Shown: positions 11,088 to 23,000 of the stretch, piece after piece
Layout of the letters: each line of letters opens with the position of its first letter
Position numbering within the stretch: position 1 is the first letter of the stretch
Source of the DNA: Leucogyrophana mollusca
Lineage: Eukaryota; Basidiomycota; Agaricomycetes; Boletales
Length of the DNA: 64,000 nt
Reading direction: 5' to 3'
Assembly: GCA_021014945.1 (NCBI GenBank)
Contig: MU266416.1
Coordinates: 1-64,000 of the forward strand
The notes under the pieces: model-generated
The model's input: only the letters and a program-made list of their open reading frames with translations
Databases searched by the model: none
What the model was told of the DNA's origin: nothing
Translations under genes and position numbers: made by a program

Positions 11088-13122
11088 ATGCGGCTCCAAC
11101 CTTGGCTTCTCGCCACGCCTGTCCTTCCTGTAGCTTTCGGTCTCCAATGGAGAATTCCTGCTGCCAGCTCTCAGCCGGTTGTGCTGCAAAGCCCACTACT
11201 GGCGGACGCGCCTCGGCCCGGGTACTACGAGGAACTTCACTCTAGTGCGCACCATTGCTTTGCGCGATGCCCGCACATCTTTGACAAGATTGTTCAGGTT
11301 CCAGTTCGTCGTACCCGGACCGGTGGACTGATAATGCTGGTATGGAGTATGTTCAGAACGATGGTCTCGTCTGTGAGTCGCTCGTGCTGCCTTGTCGGAC
11401 GTGTCACATTGATTTAGATTCCTGTTAGACGAGCTGGTATCACATCCTTCTTTTGGGGGTCACCATCTCCGCGTGACGGAGCCAACGCTTTGCGATTCTT
11501 CCGTTCAGCAATATTCAGGCTATCTCGACATCTCCGAGGGAAAACACCTGTTCTTCTGGTATGGAACCAAATGCTGATGGACTCAGTTAGCATGCTGACG
11601 ATTGAGCACAAAGGTTCTTTGAATCCCGCTCGAACCCTTCTGAAGATCCATTGGTTTTGTGGCTCAACGGTGGACCTGGCTGTAGTTCTTCGACTGGCCT
11701 TCTATTCGAACTCGGGCCGTGCAGTATTGTCGATGATGGGAACAGCACGACGCCCAACCCATACAGCTGGAACAACGAAGCCAACATTGTCTTTCTCGAT
11801 CAGCCCGTCGGCGTCGGCTTCTCATACTCCACGGACGGCTCATCGGTAACAACTTCCTCGGAAGCAGCAAAGGACGTGTATGCATTCTTTGAGCTCTTCA
11901 TGCGCAGATTCCCCAAGTACGCCAAGGCACCCTTCCACGTCGCCGCTGAGAGCTATGGTGGGAGATTCCTCCCGCACATTGCCAGCGAAATACATAAGAA
12001 GAACAAGGAGCTAGACGTGTCTCCATCGTCGGACCTCATGAAGATCAACCTCGCCTCCGTCATGATCGGCAACGGATTGGTCGACCCTCGCATCCAGATG
12101 CCATCTGTGGTCGAATACGCGTGCGAGGGCCCTTACGCTATCTACGACGACCCGTTCGGAGCAGAATGCACGGCGTTGCGTACTGCAGCGCCGCTATGCC
12201 AGAAACTCATTGAGGGGTGCTATAACCATGAATCTCCTCTGACCTGTATCCCCGCTTCCGAGTACTGTTGGAATGTCCTTTTTGTACCCGTTTCCAGTTC
12301 GTCCTCACGAGCTTCCCGTATCCATTTACTAACCCTTCGTTGTCTAGGCCACGGGCATAACATATATGATGCACGGAAGAAGTGCTCAGAAGAGGAAGAG
12401 GGTCAGCTTTGTTATAGAGAAATACAATGGATCGAAAAGTGGATGAATGACCCTGAGCACAAAGCAGCTTTGGGTGTTGATCCTGCGCTGAAGTTCGATG
12501 CTTGCAATATCCCCCTAAATTTAAAGTTCAGGTACCTTCATGGAGACGGGATGCAAAACGGCGCTGCTCTTCTCCCCGAACTTATCAATGACGGGATTAG
12601 ACTCCTTATCTACGCTGGAAATGCTGGTGAGCCCTGCTTTCGGAGTATCCATGATCATCGCTCACCTGGGGAAATATTTGCGCGCAGATTTGATGTGCAA
12701 CTATATGGTGAGCTGTCTCTGAGTAGTGGCTTTACGGAAACGACAATGGGAAACATACAGGGCGAGTCGATGTTTATATCTAATCTCGATAACGTCTACC
12801 ATGAGGCGTTCTTAGCTGCACCCGCTGTCCCATGGTCGCTCGACGGCGAGTTTGTGGGTGAAGTCCGAAGCGCCGGCGCCAGCCCTTCGACAGCGGGAAA
12901 TTTGACGCTGGCGATAATCTTTGAAGCTGGGTACGTAGTTTTTGTTCGGTGCAGAGGATATGACCCGTAACATTTCATGGGCCTTGTTACAGGCATATGT
13001 CCCCCCACGACCAGCCTGCAGCCACTCTAGTATGTTAGATACGGTGCTTTCCTTGTCTTTATGCTGACGGATGACCGTAGGATATGATGACCAGATGGAT
13101 CAGAAATGTCCCTTTGGCATGA
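11088..13122 (+). CDS. Secreted serine carboxypeptidase (S10)
   Basis: The start MRLQPWLLATPVLPVAFG is a signal peptide. After one or two unresolved introns, an exon near 11420-11558 reads SHPSFGGHHLRVTEP, LCDSSVQQYSGYLDIS and KHLFFW. Intron 11559-11613 then joins to FFESRSNPSEDPLVLWLNGG. The S10 family marks are clear: NGGPGCSS, the nucleophile motif ESYGGRFLP, YAGNA joined by an intron to DLMCNYM (catalytic Asp), and AGHMSPHDQPAATL (catalytic His). The final exons end DMMTRWIRNVPLA with TGA at 13120-13122. The Ser-Asp-His triad is complete, so the enzyme should remove C-terminal residues from peptides in the vacuole or outside the cell. The 5' exon boundaries are uncertain: the first frame loses family resemblance after about residue 50. 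Confidence 0.85.
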
Positions 13123-13525
13123 AGGACCCCCAGCATATTTGTTTTCCAGTGATTATATCCCTTTACCGCAGCTCCCCACTCACCTACTGCCGATATCGAT
13201 GTAGCTTGGTTTATGTATGCCCAGATATTAGTGAGTGTACGAACATTTACACTTCTAGGAGGCCCTATTTTGCGTCTCGCTCGCTTTTGAAGGTCGGTTG
13301 ATGTTATGTATCCCTAAGATGCTGAGTGACCACAGCTTCGGGGTGGGTAGGCGGCAACACCAACGCCGACGCGGCTCGCTCTCTTTTCTGCCGTCTCATT
13401 CGCAAGCTCCGACTGGACGATACGATATCACGATGGATCTCAGGAAGTACTGGCTACACGGAAGTTCACCACCCATGAACGTTTCAGACCTGCCTTTTAA
13501 GAATCGAAAGGAAAAGGGGAGCAGA
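13123..13525. other. Convergent 3' region
   Basis: 3' flanks of the carboxypeptidase (+) and HET-SH3 (-) genes. No coding signal found. Confidence 0.5.
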
Positions 13526-15454
13526 CTAGAATAGAGCGACATAATTACTCGGGAACACGTGCTTGCCAGGTTGTCTTCGCGCCTCATCTAACAACTCTCC
13601 ATGCCACCACCCGTCTTGACCAGTCACAGTGACAGCAATGGTGTCGCCCATTCGGAAATCAAACTCTTCGTCGGTAGCCGCCAAATAGTTGTAACGTGCT
13701 CTGACTATTGGACCGGAGGCAAGATCACCAGATGTTCTCCGAAAATGACACCAGAACTTACCATAGAAGAGGACGGGTCGACCATCGTTAGCGTATACTC
13801 CAATGGGAGGAGTTTGGGGCTGAATTGATAGAGACGACGGCGACCGCGTTGCGGGAGAGTTCAAATTTCTAGTCATAGAGATAGTCACCACATATTGAAG
13901 TCTGTCTCTGGTATGACCTCCGTCGGCGCCTTGCCGCAGCAAGACTCCGCCTTTCCTGGCCATCACTGACACCTTCCTCCCCCCTTCAAATAGCCTGGAT
14001 GTCCAATCGGGGCATCTCGCGGAACATTTGAATTTGCTCCAGGAGTCAACAATACGTTCTATCTCGCGATCCAAGTGGTCTGCGCGGGAGGCAACCTGGA
14101 TATGAACACACGGGCGTTGGGAAGAGGAAAGGCCGACGATCACCAGAAACCATTCTCCGGTGGCCGCATTGTGGTAATGCACGATGCCTTTTTGGACAGA
14201 CGATGTGAGCTCCCACATCAGTTCTTCCGAGTCACGATGTTGTGTTCCTCGTTTGGGCCAATACCGGGTCCGCGAAAACCCGTGTTCACCGACACTAAGT
14301 GTCCGCAGTCGAACCAACGGCACGGCGGCTTGGAAAGGCTTGAGTTCGACGCGATGGTCTTCGGTAGAGATCAGGATATCCTTCACAGCAAACCCGCTAT
14401 AAGCATCAGGACCCTTGCCCTCCTCTAATACATCAATATCCACTCTTCTGTACGAGCCATCCCCACGTCGATTCAGATGTAGGAGGAGGGGACGGTTTTT
14501 GGTTGAGCAGCAGCTCAAGATGGCTAAGTACCCGTATGTGTTGTCGCCACTAGACTTCTTGATCGGCAGACTGATCTGAACGCCTCTTTGGGTCAGAGAA
14601 AAGTTGGATTTCGGGTTGAGATGTGCGAAGTCCGCAGGGAGAATTTGGTCAATGGAGGTGGAGGAACGGAAGTCGTCAGGTGAACTAGCGAGGAAAGCTG
14701 TTGCGATTCCAGAGCTGTCGCCCGACGCTGTCCAAGCAAATATGCTCTGGTCAGTTGATTTTCGCATAATCTCGCCTTGAAGTCTCGCGAAGGCGTTCTT
14801 CCCCTCTCCATAGATCAATGGCATGTTGACTCCGAATAGTCCCATCAACGAGTATGCCCTGTCCTCTACCCGTGTCGTTTCTCTCCACGAAGCCCAGGAC
14901 ATTTTCTTTGCTACGCTGACGTCTTTCAGCGGTAGCGTGCCCAACAACACATCCTCGTCTACAGCAGTGATTCCCGCTATAGTAGAGATCAAGCTGATCT
15001 TGCTGCCAATTTCTACCCAGTCTTTGGCAAAAAAGATCACCGTCTCTGGAGCTATCAACTCCTGCAATGTCCAGCCCCGCATAAACCATTCACTGAGAGA
15101 AAACCCGGAGTCTTCTGAAGATGGGTCCTCGTCACTGCATACATCATCTAAGTGTGCATAGCAGACTTGCGCCTCCCTGTACCAATGATACATGGAGTTG
15201 ATAGCTTCAGAGAGCTCCGCACTGCTGCTCTTGTCGATGCAGCATGTGTCGACCCAGACATACTGGTGTCCGTCCCGGAGAGCCTGTGCACAACATCGCT
15301 CTATCTTGCTGTATCCTTTGAGGTTCGGCGCATGAGCCCCATTTATGTCAGGAAAGCACACTTCCTCCTCGCCCCATCGGTGAGAGAGTATGGCGTATTC
15401 CGGCACCCTCGGATGATCTTCTAGCTTCAAGGTTCTTGTATTTAGAAGACGCAT
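13526..15454 (-). CDS. HET-domain protein with C-terminal SH3 domain
   Basis: An open frame of 642 residues from MRLLNTRTLKLEDHP, the common start of HET proteins. The HET domain fills about residues 1-260: YAILSHRWGEEEV, QYVWVDTCCIDK, SEAINSMYHWYREAQVCYAHL, EWFMRGWTLQELIAP, and RVEDRAYSLMGLFGVNMPLIYGEG split here as RVEDRAYSLMGLFGV then NMPLIYGEG. A middle region of about 300 residues is unassigned. The last 57 residues form an SH3 domain: ARYNYLAATDEEFDF, GDTIAVTV, GWWHGEL and the end FPSNYVALF. HET domains trigger cell death in fungal non-self recognition; SH3 domains bind proline-rich peptides. The frame stays open upstream to 15565, but only from a non-ATG codon. A 63 nt in-frame stretch just before the SH3 may be an intron (see 13699-13761); spliced length would be 621. 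Confidence 0.88.
   Translation of the reverse strand: MRLLNTRTLKLEDHPRVPEYAILSHRWGEEEVCFPDINGAHAPNLKGYSKIERCCAQALRDGHQYVWVDTCCIDKSSSAELSEAINSMYHWYREAQVCYAHLDDVCSDEDPSSEDSGFSLSEWFMRGWTLQELIAPETVIFFAKDWVEIGSKISLISTIAGITAVDEDVLLGTLPLKDVSVAKKMSWASWRETTRVEDRAYSLMGLFGVNMPLIYGEGKNAFARLQGEIMRKSTDQSIFAWTASGDSSGIATAFLASSPDDFRSSTSIDQILPADFAHLNPKSNFSLTQRGVQISLPIKKSSGDNTYGYLAILSCCSTKNRPLLLHLNRRGDGSYRRVDIDVLEEGKGPDAYSGFAVKDILISTEDHRVELKPFQAAVPLVRLRTLSVGEHGFSRTRYWPKRGTQHRDSEELMWELTSSVQKGIVHYHNAATGEWFLVIVGLSSSQRPCVHIQVASRADHLDREIERIVDSWSKFKCSARCPDWTSRLFEGGRKVSVMARKGGVLLRQGADGGHTRDRLQYVVTISMTRNLNSPATRSPSSLSIQPQTPPIGVYANDGRPVLFYGKFWCHFRRTSGDLASGPIVRARYNYLAATDEEFDFRMGDTIAVTVTGQDGWWHGELLDEARRQPGKHVFPSNYVALF
13699..13761 (-). 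other. Possible in-frame 63 nt intron at the SH3 boundary
   Basis: On the minus strand the sequence reads TATG, then GTAAGT as a perfect donor, and 63 nt later CAGAG before CACGTTACAACTAT. Removal keeps the frame and places the SH3 start AxYNYLAATDEEF directly after VLFYG-like sequence. Its length is a multiple of three and it contains no stop, so retained and spliced forms would both encode the SH3. The size matches neighbouring introns. Confidence 0.55.
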
Positions 15455-16208
15455 CGTGAGATCTAGCAACGGATAGATTAACTTGCGAACCGCCGCAACA
15501 TTACTCGATGCTGGTGCATACCAAGCGAGAAATCGCGTGCGAATGACGGTGTCGAACTTATTCAAACGACCAGTACGTAGGAGACATAGAGGACCTACAT
15601 GAAATCATTCAGTTGCCAGTGCTTGGTATAAAACATACTGCTCGCCTGTGTGGGGGTACTAGAAAGCAGAAAAGAGGATCCTATGGTAACTCCTCGGCGA
15701 GTGGTCAGTCAGAGAGACGAGGAGAGACGCCTTATACCACCCATGAGAGCTGTGCGTTGGCTGTGCGCGTTATATAGCGTGGTGATGGCATCTCCATGCG
15801 GAAAAGACCTTGTTAGCGCTTGTGCCACAGAACTCTCAGAGATGGTGTAGCAGGGACTGAGGGACGTTCACAGTAGCCAGTTCAACGTCAGTTCAGGGTG
15901 TAAACTCCGCCCAGGTTCGACATCACACGACAAGGTTGAACCCATAACGCGGAAAGACTGGAAGAGGACGAGCTGTCTCAACGTGTTTTTGAAAGTTCGC
16001 TCACCAAGCCAAGTTTGGGTGGCAAACCAGATCGGAGCCTCAAAGCAAATGCGGGACACAGGCACGAGTGTGGGAGGTCGCTCGTCATTGGTTTGAACAG
16101 TGTTTGAACTTGAGCATCACGAAATATGGCGGGCCTGGCATGGACGGAGGATTCACTGAGACTCGATTCCCGATGTACCGACACCATGTGCGTAGCTCTC
16201 GGCTATGC
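15455..16208. promoter_or_regulatory. Upstream region of the HET-SH3 gene
   Basis: About 750 bases between the F-box-like gene stop and the HET start, both on the minus strand. A TATATAA (minus strand, 15770-15776) is the best core-promoter candidate but lies 316 bases from the ATG, so a long or spliced 5' UTR would be needed. No other gene seen. Confidence 0.35.
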
Positions 16209-17537
16209 TCAGACCCCCGCTTGATCAGCAACTCTCTCAATATTCTGTATGACTTTCCAAATCCGCCCTCGATTCCGCATGGAGCCACTGTTTAAGCATC
16301 GTCGGAGGTATGCCCAGTTCATATTCACTGCCATCTCACTTTCGCCCCACACATCCCATCTAGCCTGCTTGTTCTTTGTGGTATATGTTTGGTCCAGCTC
16401 GTGAACGGAGGATGGGACTGGTATATACCATGGAGCATTCATCTGAATCCATGAGCGTGCGATCGCGTCGCACCCAAGGATTCGCGTGCGGAGAGTTTGA
16501 GAGGCAGAGGCGAGTGCGAAGAGTGCAGGAAGGGTGGTGCAAACTGAGAGATGCGTGAGAAGCTCAAGCGGTAGAAGTTCAATTTTCGAAATAGCTTTCG
16601 CTGATGCAAGGGTGATCAGTGACAGGGGGATGTCATGAGATGTCGGCTCGAGGGGGAAGCTATGGACGATCAACGTTTAACATCAGAGGCACTCTATCAG
16701 GAAGGGTAAGGGATCAACTCACCGGTCAGGGGTCATCCATATCCAGAATTTACCATCGTGAATGATGGTGCGTTGGATAGCGTCTAAATCGCCCAGTGCC
16801 TCCAACGCGATGACATATTCGTCGGACAGCCCAGGAATGCACGCCGGGAATTGCTCTCTCTCCTTGTCCACTTCACCGTAATCGACATCATACAAGCCAT
16901 ATGAATCCGTCGGGAAGCCAAGTCCTTGGCGCATAGCGAGGCGCCAAAGACGCTGTGGTGTCAGACGTCCATTGGTTGCGAGAGGCATGATAGCGAGGGA
17001 GGCCGACTGCACCATCATGCAGCATCCGTACGATATGCGATAACTTTGACCTGTATATCGCGACTCCACATCACCCATGTCCCACGTTTCTCCCATTGTA
17101 CAATGCGAAATTGATCGAATATCAGAGTCAGCTACAGCTTCGACCTCATCCTCACCAAATCCATCAGGATCATCGGAGAAGGGTTCCCCGTCGGCATGGA
17201 TGGCTCCTATGACTGTGATATCCTCTTGTCCACGTCTCTCATCTTCATCGAGTATCACACGGAGCGCCTCGAGCACAAGAGGCCCTGGTTGCAACTGTGA
17301 GGGGGAATACTCGAAGATATGCGGGAGAGTACTCGGGATTTCAGGTGTGCACCCTGAAAGCTGGGCCTCAATTAACACTGCGGCAAAACTATATGCTGTT
17401 CTCGGCTCACAATGCAAAAAGTCGTTACTTTCCCCATCTATGGGTTCACCCTGGTGAGGTCGAAACGAAGCAAAGGTCCAAGGAGTGTCACCGTGACAGC
17501 CCGAGACTGGAGTACCGAGTAACACCACCCTCGTCAC
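16209..17537 (-). CDS. F-box-like protein with no visible ATG start
   Basis: Two exons, 17537-16723 and 16659-16209, join across a 63 nt GT-AG intron to 421 residues plus stop. The N-terminal part, VVLLGTPVSGCHGDTPWTF, ASFRPHQGEPIDG and YSFAAVLIEAQL, resembles a basidiomycete family I know only as F-box-like. The second exon carries the F-box-type segment IELLPLELLTHLSVCTTLP followed by ALFALASASQTLRTRI. F-box proteins recruit targets to SCF ubiquitin ligases; the target is unknown. Oddity: the first codon of the homologous start is GTG (GTGACGAGGGTG), and no ATG exists on this strand between 17540 and 17690 to start it, so the start is lost, non-canonical, or in a hidden upstream exon. Confidence 0.65.
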
Positions 17538-17692
17538 AGCGCAACTTCCAATTTATCAGTGGCTTACTTGGGCTCGAGAGGTGACTTTCTAGGATTCTAG
17601 TGCTATACAGGATATCTTATACACTTCTGCGCGTTTATCTATGATTTATCCTCTGTAAAGTCGAATCTTGGTCTGCAGTCAAGAGCTACCCG

Positions 17693-19597
17693 TTACTTCA
17701 GCAACGAGCGACCACCCATCTCTACAATCACCATTCAAGCCAGTGAGACGTCTGCCTTACATCGCGAAGGGGCCACTTACCGTCAGGCTTGGGCAATCCC
17801 ATGATCGCCAATATAGTTGGCGCGACATCTGCTAGCGAGCCCTGGGATTTCGTGTCGCTAGAGAACTCGAACTGGTTCTCTTTGCCCGCAATGATGAATG
17901 GCACTTTACTTGTCGTGTGAGCCTTGTGAGGTCCGCCCGTCGACGTATCCTCCATCTGCTCCGCGTTCCCATGGTCAGCCGTAACGACCAGCACGTACCC
18001 CGCCTCTTTACACGCCTTCGCAACAGTACCGACGGCGGCATCCGTCGCCGTGATCGCCTTTACAGCCGCATCGAAGTTCCCTGTGTGCCCAACCATGTCC
18101 GGGGGCGCAAAATTGCACATAACAAATTCATGAGTTCCCTCACGAACGACTCTCGCAACTGTGTCTGCAACTTTCTGGACGCTCATCTCCGGCTGCAAAT
18201 CATATGTCGCGACTTGCGGGGAATCCTCCATGATTCGGTCCTCCTTGTTGAACTGCGTGTCTACGCCGCCGTTAAAGAACTTGGTGACATGCGAAAACTT
18301 CTCGGTTTCTGCGATGTGGCATTGCTTGATGTCATGGAGGGAAAGCCATTCAGCGAGAACGTTCGTCATGGGCTGCGGGGGGAAAGCGATAGGGAAGTTG
18401 AAATCATCTTTATACTTTGACATCGTTGTGACGTGCTGCAGGGAGGCAGTTCAGCAGGTAAAAGCACTGCGCATCGTCATTTAACTTACAAGGTGTTTAG
18501 GGACATTCTCATTGACGTTGACAGAGTTCTGAGGCTGATCGTCTGGGAGTCCAAGCACCGTGACGATCTCACGCATCCGGTCAGAGCGGTAGTTAAAGAA
18601 GAACAAGGTGTCGTTTTCCTGGATACGCCCATTTTCGCTGACAATGATTGGCTTGAGGAACTCGTCTGTGGGGTCCAAACCACCTGACAGTTTCGGCTGT
18701 GCATACCGCTCCTTGATGGTAGCTAGCACATCAGAGGTCTTCTCTCCGACACCGCTAACAAGGCCCTGGACCGCCACTTTGACGCGATCCCATCGCTTAT
18801 CGCGGTCCATGGCGAAGTATCGTCCAACAACAGTCGCAAGCTCGACGTTTTTCTTGCCTTTGAGGAATTCAAGAAGCTCTCCGACATAGCCGCCCTTCTT
18901 TCCATTATCATCCCCGGCTGCCGAGCATGGGGCGGTGTCGCGCCCATCTGCGATGAAGTGAATGTAAGTATGAAGCCCCTCAAATGTCTGTGCGACGTTG
19001 ACGAGCGCCTTTAAGTGCTCAATATGCGAGTGCACACCGCCGTCTGATACCTATAATTGAGGAATGGCCAACTGGTTAGAGATAACTTAATGGGTACGTG
19101 AACCGGGAACATACAAGACCAATGAGGTGCAGGCGCTTGGTGTTATCCTTTGCATGCTGCAAGCTGCCTAGAATGGTCGGGTTCGAGTCAAACTCTTTTT
19201 CTCTGATCGCGACGTCGATTTTGACGATGTCTTGCCAGACAATGCGGCCAGCACCAATATTGAGATGCCTGTCGGTGGATCCTTAACCTTTCATACCCAG
19301 CAATAGGATGGAGTCTAGCAGGCAACATACCCAACCTCAGAATTCCCCATCAATCCATCAGTAAGCCCGACTGCATTTCCATGGGCAGCTAGCGTGCGAT
19401 AGGCATAAGCCTCGGCCAGTTTGTCCATGTTCAGCTTTCCGGGAGCTTGACTGGCAGCTCCACTGATTGCATCCTTTCCGGTATAATCCTCGGGCGCAAC
19501 ACCCCATCCGTCGTGCACACTAACATTAGTGAGTGTTGGGCATAACAGGAACAGGAACCACGTACATGAGGCAAACTTTGTCCTTGACTTCGGGCAT
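17693..19597 (-). CDS. gpmI: Cofactor-independent phosphoglycerate mutase (iPGM)
   Basis: Converts 3-phosphoglycerate to 2-phosphoglycerate in glycolysis without 2,3-bisphosphoglycerate, using two metal ions and a phospho-Ser. Exon 1 encodes MPEVKDKVCL and splices to VHDGWGV. LMGNSEVG, with the nucleophile Ser, is followed after an intron by HLNIGAGRIVWQDIVKID. Then come FIADGRDTAP, VVGRYFAMDRDKRWDR and FFFNYRSDRMREI. The phosphatase-like part has HVTTMSKYKDDFNFP, FAPPDMVGHTGNF and VTADHGNAEQM. The last exon is found by splicing GACG to AGATGGGTGG, giving KPDEMGGRSLLK and TAA at 17693-17695; without that splice the frame would end in an unrelated tail. All motifs are intact. Yeasts use the other, cofactor-dependent enzyme, while iPGM is common in filamentous fungi. 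Confidence 0.92.
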
Positions 19598-20035
19598 GGT
19601 AGTGGTGGTGGTATATGTCGGAGTGGTGGATCGGGTTTGAAAACCTTCTATATGTATGCCTGGGGCACTGACTGGCAGTGCTACGCTAGTACTTCTATGA
19701 TTTGGCACTAGCAATAGTGCAATCAGGACGACTGGGCGTCGATAGTGCGATCGTTGTCGATGTGCGGGAGTAAGAGGCCAAAACCGATTATCTCTTTAAT
19801 GCTATAGTCGCTGGGTTTCAATCATGCGTGGACCCAGTTGGTCCTGTGCCTCCCGGGTCTGCTAACTCTATTACTCACATGTCGACAACTTGGTGTCACG
19901 CTGATTGCTACCGAGCACTCCAATCCGAAGCTCACAGCGAGCACATTCGCAAAGCCATACCCTATAAAACACAGCAACGTTCGTGGTCGAAAACGCACAC
20001 CGCCCCCGGTGTGGCACACCTGGTCCTGAGATAGA
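19598..20035. promoter_or_regulatory. iPGM upstream region and GH35 downstream flank
   Basis: A 438 base gap between two minus-strand genes. Presumably holds the iPGM promoter; an AT-rich ACTATAGCATTAAAG (minus strand, near 19800) is the only notable element. Confidence 0.35.
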
Positions 20036-23000
20036 TCACATCGGCTCTACGTATATCCCGGCTGGACGCTGATATCGCTGTTCGGGGTAGTCGGGCGCGG
20101 AAGTATAGTCCGAGATCTTTAGCCCCGACGAGAAGACCCCATCATAGATCAGCTCCAAACCATCAATGGAAGCGCCAGTTGCGTCAAGGGACCAGAGTGA
20201 TAGAGCCAACGTGTTGGGCGACGATGTGCGAAGGATTCTGTCGAGGTAGCTGATAAGCTCAGCGAGTATTGGGCTGCTATGATAACAGACTTACCCAGCA
20301 GGCAAAACGAAAATTGTCTGCGGGCTGCTCAGGCAGTCAGCATGGAAGACGACGCGAACACCTGTAGAGATCGCGACTCACCCGAGGTTGTTCACATATT
20401 TGCCCAACTGCCATCCATTTAGGTAAATTTGGGTGCGGAAGTTAGATGTAATGTTGCTGGGGGTTATTGATAGTCGCACAGGAACGTCGTAGCCTTCTGG
20501 AAGGGACTGTAACCGCGGGCAGAACAGAAATGAGCGACTAGGAGTCTATCGTCATCGGGCCAACGCACAAGATTGAATGTGGTCCTATAGAAGTTAATTC
20601 CAGCGCTGTGAACTCCTCCCCCATCAAGAGGAGTGCCGCTCTGCCAGAATTCATCGGGGTAATCGGGGAGATGGGCACCAATCCTCTCCGCGTAAAGCCC
20701 GCCTTCGTTCAAGTAGCCCCGGAATGTATCGGGGGCATTCGCAGCCCCACCCTGAGAAGGATTAAGCTGCAGTCAGAACTGTTTTGCAGGGGACGTACAT
20801 AATTCCCTTGAAGTTTCCAATAGCTAAATGAGGTATTACCACCAACGATTCCATAGCCCCTGATTCCCCGAGGCTCTTTGCCCGAGTTTGCTGTCGAAAA
20901 CATGAGGGTGTGGTGGTAGTAGGATTGGTAATCCTAAGACTTACTGCTAGTTTCATCGATACTACGCAACGCATGCATTTAAATCTCGAACATGGAAGAC
21001 GATTGGCTATTCACTTACCCCATGTGATCTGTCATACGAACACCCAGGTTTGTCGGTGCCATAACAGAGCAACACATAGGACACACCTTGAATGATGACA
21101 AGAACATTATCTTCGCCTACGCGAAGGGCGTCGTTAGGAATCTCCCATAAAGTCGAAGTGTAGCTAACTGTGAGGTTGCCCTGGCTTGAGCCGAGGAAGA
21201 CCCCATTCACGAAAGCAGAATATCCGAAGGCATAGCCGCCTTGAACAGTGATATTGAAAGCAGTTTCGTCCCCAGATGCATTGAAGTGGCCCCGGAAAAT
21301 GAGATTACCGCCATAGAATCTGCGAGCTCTATAAGATGAATCCTTCAGATGTCTGTCCAAAGAGACCTCACCCGTATTGCTGTGAATATAAAACGTACTC
21401 GCCCGCGAGAGGAGGCAGGTTCGTGTACTGCAGTACAGATCAGCGTGGCCCATACTTCGGAAGCGAAGATAGCTGACATTCGTCATGGTGAGGTCGGCGG
21501 TAACGAAGGCTGAATCATCGAAGTCGGGATCAACCTCCGGGAGACTTCAAAACGTTCACCCCTATACAAACAGCAACAATAATGCGACTGTGGCTACTGA
21601 CCTTCCGCTAACCTTCCAGTCACCTAACGTCGGAAGCGTTACAGACACTGTGGCCTGAATTACAGCCTGATACGAGCCAGAGGTGGTGTGCCATGCGTTA
21701 AATGACTGGCCGTTCCAAACCAGATGTGATACCGCTGATGGTGCGAAAAACTCAATGGTCGTAGTTCCATTAAGGTCACCATCCTGTACTCATGATCAGT
21801 ACACCTGTTTGAATGCGAGTGCGCAGGGGGCATACCAGATACAGGGTATCGTCCCGTATCGCAGCGCTTCGAACAAGATAAGGACCACCAACAAGGACAC
21901 TACCGAGATACAAGCAAAGTGTCAAAATCGCAGGATAGTGTCCTGGAAGTTTGCCTTACGTGCTATTCGTTCCAATGGAAAAGTATGCTTCGAATGTCCC
22001 ACCACCATTAATTACCGGCGCATGCCATTGAGCGGCACTGTCCCTGTCCATGATCAAAAGAACAAGGTTCGTTCCAAGTCGGACAGCTGCCGGTGACCCA
22101 GCCGATGCGTTCAACTCGTAGTTCAGCGTCAGCGTGCCATTAACATAACTTGATTGGACGTTCGCGTTCGGAGCACTTGTCAAGTCGACCGTTGGTCGAT
22201 CGGCAAACTGAATGGCCGTTTCACCGGTTTGCCCAGCTAGAGCGTAAAGGATAATATAGTCCGTCTCGTCGATGCTAGTCCACCATTAAGAGGAAGCTTC
22301 GCAGAGACAAGAAATGCAAGTACGCACGTCGTCCAAGTCATGATCCTGTGAGTCAAATAGAAGTAAGTCGATTACTTCGCCAGCAGGCTGAGGAAGACGT
22401 TACACACTCGGTTGTGGAGTATAGCATCCTGGTCTGGGACACACCGAATACATAGTCGACGTCGACGATCTTGCTCTCTCGGCCATCGAGCGTAAGACTA
22501 CCTGTCCTGGGAACAAGAAGTTGACCCCGAGACGTAGTGATGTTGAGCTGTGTTGTAGTCAGGTCCGTCGAACTGATGGAAATGTAAGCATTGTTATATC
22601 CCTGCATGAGCTTTGATGCGATAAAAGTACTTACGTTGAGTCATTATGCCGCAAGATGTAAAATGCTGCACCCGTGTTAAGATTACGCAGTTCTGCGGTG
22701 TGTATCAGCGCAGATGTGGTGTAATTGGTGCCATTCGCAATGAGCATTGCTCCAAAGAGATCGCGTGAAACGCGCAAGAAAAAGCCTAGGGGAATCGTAA
22801 ACGAAGAGATCAGGCGAATGAAAGCACAGGACACCAACCTTGCAGTCGCATCTCGTTCATCTTTGGTCCAGCGACACGGTTTTCATTTATGCCTGACCAG
22901 AAATATCATCAGTGTCAACACGGGAAACCGGAAGGAGCATTATGATATAAGTCAGAAGGGCGGGGAGGACATACCTCCGCCATAATCATAGCTTGTATAC

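Noticed and set aside
15455..15565. Upstream extension of the HET-SH3 frame by 37 codons
   Set aside because: The extension begins with a non-ATG codon, while MRLLNTRTLKLE at 15454 is the usual start of HET proteins.
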